Shown piece by piece: positions 43,933 to 53,295 of a DNA stretch of 64,000 nt (within the stretch, counting starts at the first letter, position 1; each line of letters opens with the position of its first letter). Origin of the DNA: Brenneria nigrifluens DSM 30175 = ATCC 13028 (GTDB lineage: Bacteria > Pseudomonadota > Gammaproteobacteria > Enterobacterales > Enterobacteriaceae); assembly GCF_005484965.1 (NCBI RefSeq), contig NZ_CP034036.1:2790001-2854000 (forward strand). The letters run 5' to 3'. The notes beneath the pieces were generated by a model that did no database searches, was not told where the DNA came from, and saw only the letters and a program-made list of their open reading frames with translations. Position numbers and translations under genes: made by a program.

Positions 43933-44784
43933 ATGAAATACATAGGCGCCCACGTCAGCGCCGCCGGTGGCGTAGACCAGGCGGTAATACGAGCCCATGA
44001 GCTTGAAGCGACCGCTTTCGCATTGTTTACCAAAAATCAGCGTCAATGGCAGGCGGCGCCATTGACTCCGGAAACGATCGCGCGGTTTAAATCCGCCAGT
44101 GCAAAATATGGCTACACTCCGGCGCAGATTCTGCCGCACGATAGCTATCTGATTAATCTCGGACACCCGGAAAACGCGGCGCTGGAAAAATCGCGCGCCG
44201 CCTTTATCGACGAGATGGCGCGCTGCCAGCAGTTGGGGCTGAGCCTGCTTAATTTCCATCCCGGCAGTCACCTGAAGCAGATTGATGAAGACCGTTGTCT
44301 GGCGCGCATCGCCGAGTCGATCAATATTGCGCTGGCGGCCACCGAGGGCGTTACCGCGGTAATTGAAAACACCGCTGGCCAGGGAAGCAATCTGGGATTT
44401 CGCTTTGAACATCTGGCCGCCATTATCGCCGACGTCGAAGACAAGAGCCGCGTCGGCGTGTGCATCGATACCTGTCACGCCTTTGCCGGGGGATATGATT
44501 TACGCACCAGCGGCGCATGCGACCGAACCTTTGCCGAATTCGAGCGCATCGTCGGTTTTGATTATTTACGCGGTATGCACCTGAACGACGCCAAAAGCGA
44601 GTTCAACAGCCGGGTGGATCGTCACCACAGCCTGGGGGAAGGAAATATCGGTAAAACCGCCTTCAGCTACATCATGAAGGATCGGCGTTTTGACGGCATC
44701 CCACTGATTCTGGAAACCGTTAATCCGGATATCTGGGCGCAGGAAATCGCCTGGCTTAAGGCGCAGGATCCGCAATCTTGCTAA
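43933..44784 (+). CDS. nfo: Endonuclease IV (Nfo)
   Basis: Endonuclease IV is a trinuclear-zinc AP endonuclease of base-excision repair that cleaves 5' to abasic sites. Family motifs are the N-terminal YIGAHVSAAGG, the metal-binding LNFHPGSH, IENTAGQG, CIDTCHAFAGG and LNDAKSEFNSRVDRHHSLG. It has 283 residues (E. coli 285). GAGGA is upstream of the ATG. A bidirectional terminator separates it from fruA. Confidence 0.97.
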   Translation: MKYIGAHVSAAGGVDQAVIRAHELEATAFALFTKNQRQWQAAPLTPETIARFKSASAKYGYTPAQILPHDSYLINLGHPENAALEKSRAAFIDEMARCQQLGLSLLNFHPGSHLKQIDEDRCLARIAESINIALAATEGVTAVIENTAGQGSNLGFRFEHLAAIIADVEDKSRVGVCIDTCHAFAGGYDLRTSGACDRTFAEFERIVGFDYLRGMHLNDAKSEFNSRVDRHHSLGEGNIGKTAFSYIMKDRRFDGIPLILETVNPDIWAQEIAWLKAQDPQSC

Positions 44785-44788
44785 AACG

Positions 44789-44819
44789 AAAAAAGGAGCC
44801 GCTGAGCGGCCCCTTTTTT
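44789..44819. terminator. Bidirectional terminator between nfo and fruA
   Basis: A run of six A and GG precedes stem AGCCGC-TGA-GCGGC, followed by CCC and six T. The A-run pairs with the T-run, so both strands end in a hairpin plus U-tract. It lies 5 bp after the nfo stop and just before the convergent fruA stop. Confidence 0.9.
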
Positions 44820-44847
44820 CTACATCCCTGTATACCGACTCGTCCCG

Positions 44848-46533
44848 TTAAGCGGTTTTTTTCACCAGTTGCTCATCCGGGCGTTTCAGGAACGCGTACA
44901 GCACGCCCGCAACCACCGTTCCGGCGATAATGGCGAACAGATAACCCAGTACCGGCGCAATGGCGCCAGGGATCAGCAGCACAAACAGGCCGCCGTGCGG
45001 CGCCATCAGCTTGGCGCCGACCGCCATGGACAAGGCCCCGGTCAGCGCGCCGCCGATGATACAGCACGGCAATACGCGCATCGGATCGCGGGCGGCGTAA
45101 GGAATCGCCCCTTCGGAGATAAAGCACAGCCCCAGAACCAGCGCCGCCTTGCCCCCTTCACGTTCCGTCGCGTTGAATTTCTTACCGGCCAGCAGCGTCG
45201 CCAACCCCATCGCCAGCGGCGGCACCATCCCGCCGGCCATAACCGCGGCCATCGGCGCATAAATCTGGCTACTCAGCAAGGTGGTGCCGAACACGTAGGC
45301 CACTTTGTTTACCGGCCCACCCATATCGGTACACATCATGCCGCCGAGGATGGCGCCGAGGATCACCGCATTCGCCGTGCCCATGGATTGCAGCCAGTCG
45401 GTCAGACCGGTCAGGATCTTGGCGACCGGCGTTCCCACGGCATACACCATAATCAACCCCATGATCAACGTCGCTAACAGCGGGATGATCAAAATCGGTT
45501 TCAGGGCCGACATACTCTGCGGAAGGTGAATGTGATTACTGAGCGCTCTGGCCACGTAACCCGCCAGGAAGCCGGCAATAATACCGCCGAGGAACCCCGC
45601 GCCCATACCGACCGCCAGCACCCCGCCGGCCAGCCCCGGAGCCAGACCAGGACGATCGGCGATGGAAAACGCAATATAACCCGCCAGCACGGGAACAATC
45701 AGCGCAAAGGCAGAATCCCCCACCATTTTCAGCGCCGCGGCCAACGTACCTTCTTCCTTAAAGGCTTCGATGCCGAACACAAACGACAAGGCGATACACA
45801 GGCCGCCGGCCACCACCACCGGCAGCATATAGGACACGCCGGTCAACAGGTGGCTATAAGGACCCGCCCCGCCTTTTTTGGCCTGACTGGTCGCCTCGGC
45901 GCCGCTCTGCCCGTTCGGCTGATAAACCGTCGCTTCCGCCAGCGCCTTATCTAGCTCCTGCGCAGTCTTTTTCAAGGCCAGACCGGTGGAGGTACGGTAC
46001 ATTTTCTTACCGGCGAACTTGCTTAGATCGACTTCGATATCCGCGGCGACAATCACCACGTCCGCCTGTTCCACTTCTTCGGGCGTAATCGGATTGCCGG
46101 CGCCGACGGAGCCGCGGGTTTCAACCTTAACCCACCAGCCGCGTTTCTTCGCCTCGGTTTCAATGGCTTCAGCCGCCATAAACGTATGCGCCACCCCTGT
46201 CGGACAGGCGGTCACCGCCACAATGCGTGTGGCCGAGCCTGGCTGAACGGGTGCTGACGCCGGCGCCTGATAGGGCGCGGCATCGGCTTTCGCCTGATTG
46301 AGGAACGCCTCCGGCTGGCTGACCGCCAGTTCCACGTCGCCAACAAATACCTGTTTGCCATTCAGCGCGGCGTCCGCGGCGGCGGAAGCGCCAAGCACGA
46401 TCGCCAGTTCGGCCTCATCGGCCTGTTCGGTAAACGTCAGCCCGGCTTTCTCAGCGGCAGCGCCGAGCAGGTTCTTCACCAGATGGCTTCGCGCCAGACC
46501 CAGTGATTTATCTAAAATCAGCAGCGTTTTCAT
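44848..46533 (-). CDS. fruA: PTS fructose transporter subunit EIIB'BC (FruA)
   Basis: FruA imports and phosphorylates fructose to fructose-1-phosphate. The N-terminal degenerate IIB' domain (about residues 1-85) is followed by the active IIB domain with phospho-Cys110 in VTACPTGVAHTF and the IIC membrane domain from about residue 222. I used the second ATG of ATGATG, with AGGAG 7 nt upstream; 561 residues (E. coli 563). It is the last gene of fruBKA, 16 bp after fruK. Confidence 0.97.
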   Translation of the reverse strand: MKTLLILDKSLGLARSHLVKNLLGAAAEKAGLTFTEQADEAELAIVLGASAAADAALNGKQVFVGDVELAVSQPEAFLNQAKADAAPYQAPASAPVQPGSATRIVAVTACPTGVAHTFMAAEAIETEAKKRGWWVKVETRGSVGAGNPITPEEVEQADVVIVAADIEVDLSKFAGKKMYRTSTGLALKKTAQELDKALAEATVYQPNGQSGAEATSQAKKGGAGPYSHLLTGVSYMLPVVVAGGLCIALSFVFGIEAFKEEGTLAAALKMVGDSAFALIVPVLAGYIAFSIADRPGLAPGLAGGVLAVGMGAGFLGGIIAGFLAGYVARALSNHIHLPQSMSALKPILIIPLLATLIMGLIMVYAVGTPVAKILTGLTDWLQSMGTANAVILGAILGGMMCTDMGGPVNKVAYVFGTTLLSSQIYAPMAAVMAGGMVPPLAMGLATLLAGKKFNATEREGGKAALVLGLCFISEGAIPYAARDPMRVLPCCIIGGALTGALSMAVGAKLMAPHGGLFVLLIPGAIAPVLGYLFAIIAGTVVAGVLYAFLKRPDEQLVKKTA

Positions 46534-46549
46534 CATTCGTCTCCTGCTG

Positions 46550-47488
46550 TCAGTTAAAGGGTTTCAGATCGACACGCGCCATCATTGCGGCCAACTGAGG
46601 ACGATCGGTAATGCCGACGTTGCTTTGGCTGACCGCCAGCGCAGCAACCGCTGTCGCCAAACGCAACGTATGTTCACTGGACTCGCGCATTAATAAGCCA
46701 TAAATCAGTCCTCCAACCATGGAGTCACCCGCTCCGACCGTACTTACCACGTCACAGGCAGGCGGTTTTGCCAACCACGCACCGGATGCATTTACCCACA
46801 GAGCGCCTTCCGCCCCCAGTGAGATCACCACATGCGCGATACCCTGCTCACGCAGCGCGTGCGCAGCATCAACCACATCGGCCAGCGTAGGCAGTTTACG
46901 CCCGGCCCAGATTTCCAGCTCCCGGCGATTGGGTTTAACCAGCCAGGGAGCGGCTTTCAACCCGGCGACCAGCGCCTCGCGGCTGCTGTCGAAAATAATG
47001 CACGGACAATGGCTGCGTAGCCGGGACATCCAGTCGGTAAAGGCGTCCGGATCGACGCCGGCCGGCAGACTGCCGCTGACGGCGACCATATCGAACTGCC
47101 CCAGCCAGCTCAGGGAGTCATTGACGAAGCGCTGCCAGTCCTGCGGGGTGACCTCGAAACCGGAAAAATTGAGATCGGTAACGTCTCCGTCTTTTTCGGT
47201 CAGTTTGACATTGATACGCGTACGTCCCGGAACAACCTGAAAACGGTTGGCAATGCCCAGTTCGCTGAACAACTGCTGAAAACCGTCCTGATTGTCTTTC
47301 CCCAGGAATCCACCCACCGTGACATCAATCCCGAGGTCTTTCAGCACTTTGGCAACGTTGATGCCTTTACCGGCGGCATGCAGACCCGCCGTCTGAACCA
47401 GGTTCACTTCGCCCCGCTCGATTTCCGGGCAATAGCCGACCAGGTCATAGGCCGGATTCAGGGTAATGGTGGCGACTCGCCTGCTCAT
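46550..47488 (-). CDS. fruK: 1-phosphofructokinase FruK
   Basis: FruK phosphorylates fructose-1-phosphate to fructose-1,6-bisphosphate with ATP. It is a PfkB-family sugar kinase of 312 residues, the E. coli length. The N-terminal signature GKGINVAKVLKDLG (about 38-51) and the C-terminal GAGDSMVGGLIYG with the catalytic Asp (about 250-262) are present. Its ATG overlaps the fruB stop in ATGA. Confidence 0.97.
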   Translation of the reverse strand: MSRRVATITLNPAYDLVGYCPEIERGEVNLVQTAGLHAAGKGINVAKVLKDLGIDVTVGGFLGKDNQDGFQQLFSELGIANRFQVVPGRTRINVKLTEKDGDVTDLNFSGFEVTPQDWQRFVNDSLSWLGQFDMVAVSGSLPAGVDPDAFTDWMSRLRSHCPCIIFDSSREALVAGLKAAPWLVKPNRRELEIWAGRKLPTLADVVDAAHALREQGIAHVVISLGAEGALWVNASGAWLAKPPACDVVSTVGAGDSMVGGLIYGLLMRESSEHTLRLATAVAALAVSQSNVGITDRPQLAAMMARVDLKPFN

Positions 47489-48618
47489 GCCGCCCCCTCA
47501 CCCAAACCGGAATTAATGGCTTCGCCAATGGCGGCCAGTGCCTGCTCCGCGTCGCTGCCGCTGGCGGTAAAGCGTAGTTTGTGGCCTTTCTTCACCCCCA
47601 GAGCGATAACTTTCATCAGGCTGCGGCCATTTACCGCTTTGCCGGTACCGTCCAGATTGGCGACGGTGACTTCGCTGTCGAACTGTTTAATCACATTAAC
47701 CAGCGTGGTGCCCGGGCGCGCGTGCAAGCCGTGTTCGTTACGCACGGTGAATTCCGCCGTCAGCACGTCGCTTTCTTCCGCCGCATCGCTGGTCAGCAGG
47801 GCTAACAGCGTTGGCGCGTCGGCCTTCAGCAAGCGTTCAGCTTTTTGCGCCGTCAGCAGATTGGCGAGGTAATCAATCGGGGCCAGCGCCTGTTCATCCG
47901 CCGCCGCGACGGTCACCAGCAAGGCGACCGATTCGTTATCCACGCTGAACGGCGCCGCGGGACGGGCAACCGCGACCGCGCTGCCGAGGTTTCCCTCGGC
48001 GCTGTCGCTGAACCACACGCCCTGCCCCAGATTCAGCGGTTTATGGCCGACCACGTTGCTGACGAAAGCGGCATCCACCGCGCCGACCTGTTGCAGACGT
48101 CCGGCGTTCAGCGCCTGCAGCGTCAGCAGATTATCCGTTGCCACATCAAGCGCAATCAGCGAGGTATCGAAACGGAAGTCGGCCGGTTGCTGCTCGCCCA
48201 TCAGCAGGCTGCGCAGTTCTTCCGCCGAGTCGGTGTCCGCCAGACGGGCGGCGACGCGGTCGTCGCTTAGCACATGCGTAAGCTGACGCAATAGCGCCAG
48301 ATGCTCATCGGAACTGGCGGCGATGCCCAGCACCACGTAAGCGGTCTGGTCTTCACCCCAGGCAACACCCTGCGGAAACTGGAAAACCTGTACCCCGGTT
48401 TTCAGCACCAGATCGCGGGTATCGGTGGTGCCGTGGGGGATCGCAATACCGCTCCCCAGGTAAGTGGACGTCTGTTGTTCGCGCTGCAGCATGCCATCGA
48501 CATACCCTGCGCTGACGCACCCGGCGTCAGTCAGCGCTGAAGCAACAAGCCGTATGGCTTCCTGCTTGCTGCCGGCCGTCGCGCCTATATGAATATCCTG
48601 CTGTGACAACTGGAACAT
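47485..48618 (-). CDS. fruB: PTS fructose EIIA-HPr fusion protein FruB (DTP)
   Basis: FruB carries phosphate from enzyme I to FruA. The order is an N-terminal EIIA domain with phospho-His62 (GIAIPHGT), a central M domain, and a C-terminal FPr (HPr-like) domain with phospho-His299 (EHGLHARPG). It has 377 residues (E. coli 376). The start follows AGAGGAGAG. Two Cra operators lie upstream, so induction by fructose-1-phosphate through Cra is expected. Confidence 0.97.
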   Translation of the reverse strand: MFQLSQQDIHIGATAGSKQEAIRLVASALTDAGCVSAGYVDGMLQREQQTSTYLGSGIAIPHGTTDTRDLVLKTGVQVFQFPQGVAWGEDQTAYVVLGIAASSDEHLALLRQLTHVLSDDRVAARLADTDSAEELRSLLMGEQQPADFRFDTSLIALDVATDNLLTLQALNAGRLQQVGAVDAAFVSNVVGHKPLNLGQGVWFSDSAEGNLGSAVAVARPAAPFSVDNESVALLVTVAAADEQALAPIDYLANLLTAQKAERLLKADAPTLLALLTSDAAEESDVLTAEFTVRNEHGLHARPGTTLVNVIKQFDSEVTVANLDGTGKAVNGRSLMKVIALGVKKGHKLRFTASGSDAEQALAAIGEAINSGLGEGAA

Positions 48619-48641
48619 GGCTCTCCTCTCTTGCTGAAAGT

Positions 48642-48655
48642 TGAATCGTTTCAGC
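48642..48655 (-). promoter_or_regulatory. Cra (FruR) operator O1 of fruBKA
   Basis: GCTGAAACGATTCA on the minus strand matches the Cra consensus GCTGAAWCGWTTCA exactly. It lies 24 bp upstream of the fruB start codon. E. coli has two Cra operators ahead of fruB. Confidence 0.9.
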
Positions 48656-48707
48656 TTTTATGAGAAAAAAATGTGTCCGTTAAGGACAGGGTTTCAAAAA
48701 AAACATC

Positions 48708-48721
48708 GCTGAAACGTTTCA
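48708..48721 (+). promoter_or_regulatory. Cra (FruR) operator O2 of fruBKA
   Basis: GCTGAAACGTTTCA is an exact, near-palindromic match to the Cra consensus. It lies 90 bp upstream of fruB and 237 bp upstream of the setB start, between the divergent genes. Together with O1 it reproduces the two-operator layout of E. coli fruBKA. Confidence 0.9.
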
Positions 48722-48957
48722 ATGAGTCTGTTGCCATTGCGATGTTTATGCAAGTATTCTCCACAATCGGCGTAACAAAATTTAGACATCACGCACATTT
48801 TAGCCGGCAGAACCCCGGTCGATAGCATAAAAAAACCCTCAGGCTGAACCTTTGCTGAAGAAAAATTATGCAACAGGTTTTCTGTTTTTTTATAAACCGG
48901 CGTAATATGACGATGTACGGTCTGTCTTCCACCTCCTTCTTAAGCGTTATCACTTTT

Positions 48958-50139
48958 ATGCACACATCCGTCAGCAGCACGCCTCGACGTCAGCCCGATC
49001 TGACTTCGTCGGCATTTTTGGTCATCGCCTTTCTGACAGGGATTGCCGGCGCACTGCAACTCCCGACGCTCAGCCTCTTTCTGTCAAACGAAGTACAGGT
49101 GCGGCCATTTCTGGTCGGCATGTTCTATACCGGCAGCGCGGTGATCGGCATCGTCGTCAGCCAGTTGCTGGCAAAGCGCTCAGACAGGCAGGGCGATCGC
49201 AAAACGCTTATTTTTCTCTGCTGCCTGATAGGCGCCCTGGGCTGCATGTTGTTCGCCTGGAACCGGAATTACTTTATTTTGCTGTTTGTCGGCGTGCTGC
49301 TCAGCAGTTTCGGCTCCACCGCCAATCCGCAGCTATTCGCGCTGGCGCGGGAACACGCCGATCGCACCGGCCGCGAAGCCGCCATGTTCAGCTCGGTGAT
49401 GCGCGCCCAGATCTCGCTCTCCTGGGTTGTCGGCCCCCCTATCGCCTTTGCCCTGGCGCTGGGTTTCGGCTTTACCACCATGTATCTCACCGCGGGGCTG
49501 GTCTTTGTTCTCTGCGCCATACTGGTCAGGCTATTTCTTCCGTCCATGCCGAAAGTGATGGTGAAAACGGCGGCGACGCTTGAATCCCCGCGCCGCAACC
49601 GCCGGGATACGTTGCTGCTGTTCGCCGCCTGTACGCTGATGTGGACCTGTAACGGTCTCTATATCATCAATATGCCGCTCTATCTGGTGCACGAGCTGAA
49701 TCTACCGGAAAAAATGGCCGGGATTATGATGGGAACGGCCGCCGGACTGGAGATCCCGACCATGCTGATCGCCGGTTACGTCGCCAGCCGTTTTGGCAAA
49801 CGCCTGCTGATGCGTCTGGCCATCTCCGCAGGTCTGCTGTTTTATGTGGGATTATTGTTGCTCGACGGGGAGATCGCCCTGCTGGCTTTACAGTTGCTGA
49901 ACGCCATTTTCATCGGCATTCTCGCCGGGATCGGCATGCTCTATTTCCAGGATCTGATGCCCGGTCAGGCGGGCGCTGCAACCACGCTCTTTACCAATAC
50001 CACTCGGGTGGGCTGGATTATTTCCGGCTCCCTGGGGGGCGTGGTTGCGGAAGTCTGGAGTTATCATGCGGTCTTCTTTATTGCGCTGATCATGATCGCC
50101 AGCGCAGGCTACTGCATGTGGCGCATCAAGGACGCGTAG
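48958..50139 (+). CDS. setB: Sugar efflux transporter SetB
   Basis: SetB is a 12-helix major facilitator that exports glucose, lactose and related sugars in E. coli. Conserved stretches are FLTGIAGALQLPTLSLFL, GMFYTGSAVIGIVVSQ, SSFGSTANPQLFALAREHAD and LYFQDLMPGQAGAATTLFTNT. I used the ATG at 48958 (MHTSVSS), which gives 393 residues like E. coli. Earlier in-frame ATGs at 48868 and 48907 would add residues absent from the family, and none of the starts has a clear ribosome-binding site. The 3' end overlaps convergent yeiW by 14 bp. Confidence 0.93.
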   Translation: MHTSVSSTPRRQPDLTSSAFLVIAFLTGIAGALQLPTLSLFLSNEVQVRPFLVGMFYTGSAVIGIVVSQLLAKRSDRQGDRKTLIFLCCLIGALGCMLFAWNRNYFILLFVGVLLSSFGSTANPQLFALAREHADRTGREAAMFSSVMRAQISLSWVVGPPIAFALALGFGFTTMYLTAGLVFVLCAILVRLFLPSMPKVMVKTAATLESPRRNRRDTLLLFAACTLMWTCNGLYIINMPLYLVHELNLPEKMAGIMMGTAAGLEIPTMLIAGYVASRFGKRLLMRLAISAGLLFYVGLLLLDGEIALLALQLLNAIFIGILAGIGMLYFQDLMPGQAGAATTLFTNTTRVGWIISGSLGGVVAEVWSYHAVFFIALIMIASAGYCMWRIKDA

Positions 50140-50404
50140 CAGCCGGGGCATCGGACGCGGTGTCCGCTTCCAGCCGCGCCAGATAAATCAGCGCGTCGTC
50201 GCGATGGCTGAAACACATGTCTGCGCGCGCCTGCAACCCGGCGCATACCGCGGGTCGCAGCGGCGAATGGAATATTGCGCAGCGCATATGCGCATCCAGA
50301 TGAATACAGCGGGTATTGGCCGGCTTGCCGTTCGGCATGCCCGGCAGCGGGCTGGATATTGAAGGCGCGATGCAGCAGGCGCCGCAGTCGGGGCGACAGT
50401 CCAT
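50126..50404 (-). CDS. yeiW: YkgJ-family cysteine-cluster protein YeiW
   Basis: This 92-residue protein of the UPF0153/YkgJ family is predicted to bind zinc or iron through clustered cysteines: CRPDCGACC at residues 3-11, Cys33 in NTRCIHLD and Cys42 in HMRCAIF. It has no signal peptide. It sits between setB and yeiP, as in E. coli. The last 14 bp overlap the setB 3' end antiparallel. Confidence 0.88.
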   Translation of the reverse strand: MDCRPDCGACCIAPSISSPLPGMPNGKPANTRCIHLDAHMRCAIFHSPLRPAVCAGLQARADMCFSHRDDALIYLARLEADTASDAPAATRP

Positions 50405-50610
50405 CAGCAGGCTCCGGCTGGCTGGCTATAAATGAGGGAACGTCCGCCACCATAACAGCCATGCGGGCAAATACCAATGCTTATCCCCCGCGCGCGATAA
50501 ATGGTTAACCGCGTCAATCATGCCGCACGGTAAATTCCCGCTTGCCTGAATCCTGCGGCGCGAGTAACGTGTCGCCACAAAAATCTCACTCCTTATAACA
50601 GGTAATTTGT

Positions 50611-51183
50611 ATGGCAAGAGCGAACGAAATCAAACGCGGTATGGCCGTCAACTATAACGGCAAATTGCTGCTGGTAAAGGACATCGATATCCAGAGCCCC
50701 AGCGCCCGCGGCGCCAGTACGCTGTATAAAATGCGATTTGCCGACGTGCGCAGCGGATTAAAGGTTGAAGAACGTTTTAAAGGCGATGATATTCTCGATA
50801 CCATCTCCCTGACCCGCCGCACGGTCACCTTCTCCTATATTGACGGCGACGAGTATATCTTTATGGATGACGAAGACTACACGCCTTACCACTTCAAAAA
50901 AGAACAAATAGAAGAAGAGCTGCTGTTTATTCCCGAAGGCGGCATGCCTGGTATTCAGGTGCTGACCTGGGACGGCGAAATCATTGCCCTTGAACTGCCG
51001 CAAACGGTGGATATGGAGATTGTCGACACCGCGCCGGGCATCAAAGGCGCATCGGCCAGCGCCCGCAACAAACCGGCGACCATGAGCACCGGTCTGACGA
51101 TTCAGGTGCCGGAATATCTGAGCGCCGGAGAGAAGATCCGTATCCATATTCCAGAACGCCGCTATATGGGACGCGCTGAATAA
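50611..51183 (+). CDS. yeiP: EF-P-like translation factor YeiP (EfpL)
   Basis: YeiP is an EF-P paralogue that binds the ribosome and helps at difficult peptide-bond sequences. It has the three-domain EF-P architecture in 190 residues (KOW-like domain 1-65, OB domains 66-128 and 129-190). The loop tip that carries the modified lysine in EF-P is SPSARGAST here, with Arg33, as expected for the YeiP subgroup; no lysine modification is needed. The C-terminal ERRYMGRAE is typical. It lies 78 bp upstream of yeiR. Confidence 0.96.
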   Translation: MARANEIKRGMAVNYNGKLLLVKDIDIQSPSARGASTLYKMRFADVRSGLKVEERFKGDDILDTISLTRRTVTFSYIDGDEYIFMDDEDYTPYHFKKEQIEEELLFIPEGGMPGIQVLTWDGEIIALELPQTVDMEIVDTAPGIKGASASARNKPATMSTGLTIQVPEYLSAGEKIRIHIPERRYMGRAE

Positions 51184-51261
51184 GCAACCGTCGCACCGTC
51201 CGCCGGGGTAACGCTCCGGCCGGCGGGTCAATCCCCGGCGCTATTTTCTCAGGAGCCCGTT

Positions 51262-52248
51262 TTGTTAACCCAAGTGAATGTCATTACCGGCTTTCTCGGC
51301 AGTGGAAAAACCACGACGATCCGCCATCTGCTTTCTCAAAAGCCCGAGGATGAAGTCTGGGCCGTATTGGTTAATGAATTCGGCGAAGTCGGGATTGACG
51401 GCGCCTTGCTGGCCGACAGCGGCGCGGTATTGAAAGAGATCCCCGGCGGCTGCATGTGCTGCGTGAACGGCCTGCCGATGCAGGTCGGCCTGAATATGCT
51501 GCTACAGCAGAAAAAACCGCACCGCCTGTTGATCGAACCGACGGGCCTCGGCCACCCGAAGCAAATCCTCGCGCTGCTGACGGGCGAAAGCTACCGGCCC
51601 TGGCTAACGTTGCAGGCCACACTATGTCTGCTGGATGCCCGCCAACTGAATCAACCCCGTTATACCGAGAATGAGAATTTCCGCGATCAGCTGGCGGCGG
51701 CCGACATTATCGTCGCCAATAAGCAGGAAACCTACCTCGATGCGGATCTCTCCGCCTTGCGGCAGTGGCAAAGCAGCAACGGCGATAACCGCCAGGTGGT
51801 GCTGGTCAGCCAGGGAGAGGTGGAGCGGCAGCTGCTGGCGCAGCCGCGCCATAATCTGCGCGAGCTGCCCGACGGCGCGCATCATCACCCGCATAGCGCC
51901 GCGCAGGGGCTGGCCGCGTTACGGCTGCCGGGGGGCGAATCCTGGCGTCGTTCATTGAATCAGGGCCAGGGCTACCACGCCTGCGGCTGGATTTTCTCGC
52001 CGGACACCGTCTTTGATACCGCCGCGCTGCTGGACTGGGTTCGCCTCTCCCCCGTCAGCCGGGTTAAAGGAGTGATGCGTATCCGGGAAGGTACGTTGGT
52101 CGTCAATCGTCAGGGTTACGACCTGCATATCGAAACCAGACCGGCCGCGCCGGTGGATAGCCGTATCGAGCTGATTAACGAGACGCCGGCGCAATGGAAT
52201 AACCTGCAAGCCGGCCTGTTAAAGGCTCGTTTAACTACCGCCGGGTAG
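51262..52248 (+). CDS. yeiR: COG0523 zinc-binding GTPase YeiR
   Basis: YeiR is a G3E-family P-loop GTPase of the metallochaperone-like COG0523 group. E. coli YeiR binds zinc and its GTPase is zinc-stimulated. The Walker A is GFLGSGKTT (residues 10-18), the metal motif CMCC (64-67) is in GGCMCCVNG, and VANKQ is the G4 region. A His-rich stretch (HHHPHS, about 210) precedes the C-terminal CobW_C domain. Translation starts at TTG (51262), 6 nt after AGGAG; no ATG is near. It has 328 residues, as in E. coli. Confidence 0.94.
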   Translation: MLTQVNVITGFLGSGKTTTIRHLLSQKPEDEVWAVLVNEFGEVGIDGALLADSGAVLKEIPGGCMCCVNGLPMQVGLNMLLQQKKPHRLLIEPTGLGHPKQILALLTGESYRPWLTLQATLCLLDARQLNQPRYTENENFRDQLAAADIIVANKQETYLDADLSALRQWQSSNGDNRQVVLVSQGEVERQLLAQPRHNLRELPDGAHHHPHSAAQGLAALRLPGGESWRRSLNQGQGYHACGWIFSPDTVFDTAALLDWVRLSPVSRVKGVMRIREGTLVVNRQGYDLHIETRPAAPVDSRIELINETPAQWNNLQAGLLKARLTTAG

Positions 52249-52289
52249 AATGGCGATTCAGTTCTAGCGGATCCTGGGTTGTTTCCTGT

Positions 52290-53006
52290 ATGTCTCGGCG
52301 TAACATTTTTTTTATCTTGCTGCTCAATGTGTTAGGCATCGGGCTGTTTTTGTCCTGGTATTTGCCGCCCGACCACGGCTTTTGGTTCGGGTTGGACAGC
52401 GCTGTTTTCTTCTACTTTAATCAGCAATTGATCGAAAGCCCGATATTCCTGCGATGGGTGGCGATAACCAACGTCCGGGCGTTTGACGGCTGTGCGCTGC
52501 TGGCGATGGGTCTGTTGTATCTGTCATTTTATCTGCGGGCGACGCCGCCGGAGCGTCGACGCCTGCTGATCGTCGGCATGGTTATGCTGCTTAGCGCGTT
52601 AATCCTTAATCAACTGGGCCATTTATTGCCGGTTCAGCACGCCAGCCCGACCCTTTCTTTCAGCAATATCAACCGCGTTGGCGAACTGACGTCGATCCCG
52701 GCAAAAGATGCCTCCAGGGACAGTTTTCCCGGCGATCATGGCATGATGCTGATGGTCTTTGCGGCATTTATGTCGCGCTATTTCACCCGTACCTCCTTTG
52801 CCGTAAGCCTGGCGATAGTGATTATTTTTTCCCTGCCCCGCGTTATGATTGGGGCGCACTGGTTTAGCGATATCGCCGTGGGATCGCTATCGGTGGTACT
52901 GACCGGATTAAGCTGGTGGTTGCTTACCCCGGCCAGCGATGCATTAATTAATTTGCTGCATCGCTATCTGCCCGGCAAATATCGTCCGATAAATAACCAT
53001 CCGTAG
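52290..53006 (+). CDS. lpxT: Lipid A 1-diphosphate synthase LpxT
   Basis: LpxT (YeiU) is an inner-membrane kinase-like phosphotransferase that moves phosphate from undecaprenyl pyrophosphate to lipid A and recycles the carrier lipid. It has the PAP2 fold with about six helices and catalytic motifs KDASRDSFP, SFPGDHGMM (His about 149) and SLPRVMIGAHWFSD. It has 238 residues (E. coli 237). It starts 41 bp after yeiR without a clear Shine-Dalgarno sequence. Confidence 0.94.
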   Translation: MSRRNIFFILLLNVLGIGLFLSWYLPPDHGFWFGLDSAVFFYFNQQLIESPIFLRWVAITNVRAFDGCALLAMGLLYLSFYLRATPPERRRLLIVGMVMLLSALILNQLGHLLPVQHASPTLSFSNINRVGELTSIPAKDASRDSFPGDHGMMLMVFAAFMSRYFTRTSFAVSLAIVIIFSLPRVMIGAHWFSDIAVGSLSVVLTGLSWWLLTPASDALINLLHRYLPGKYRPINNHP

Positions 53007-53158
53007 CGGTCGCCGGCTATCGACATTTTTTTGCTGACTACATCATTAGATCTTATAAATAAAATAGTTAAAACTGCTCGCAATCCGTTTATCGATACGG
53101 TAGTCTCGATGAAGTTTGCTTTTTTCCCTATATTGAGCTAGCGGCGAAAGGAGAAATA

Positions 53159-53218
53159 ATGTGCGTTCAGGCACACTTTCACCGTTCGATATTTGGTGAA
53201 CCGCAAACTCTGCTTTAG
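53159..53218 (+). CDS. Candidate 19-residue leader ORF upstream of mepS
   Basis: The frame reads MCVQAHFHRSIFGEPQTLL and stops at TAG. It has an unusually strong ribosome-binding site, AAGGAG, 5 nt before the ATG, better than that of mepS itself. A TATATT lies 25 nt upstream and could be a -10 element. It may be a regulatory uORF or a small protein. No relative is known to me. Confidence 0.35.
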   Translation: MCVQAHFHRSIFGEPQTLL

Positions 53219-53295
53219 TCTGAATCTCGTTTTCGTTTGGCATTTATTACATAACGGCATCCGTCCGTTAAGGACTTCAAGGGAACATAACAATA

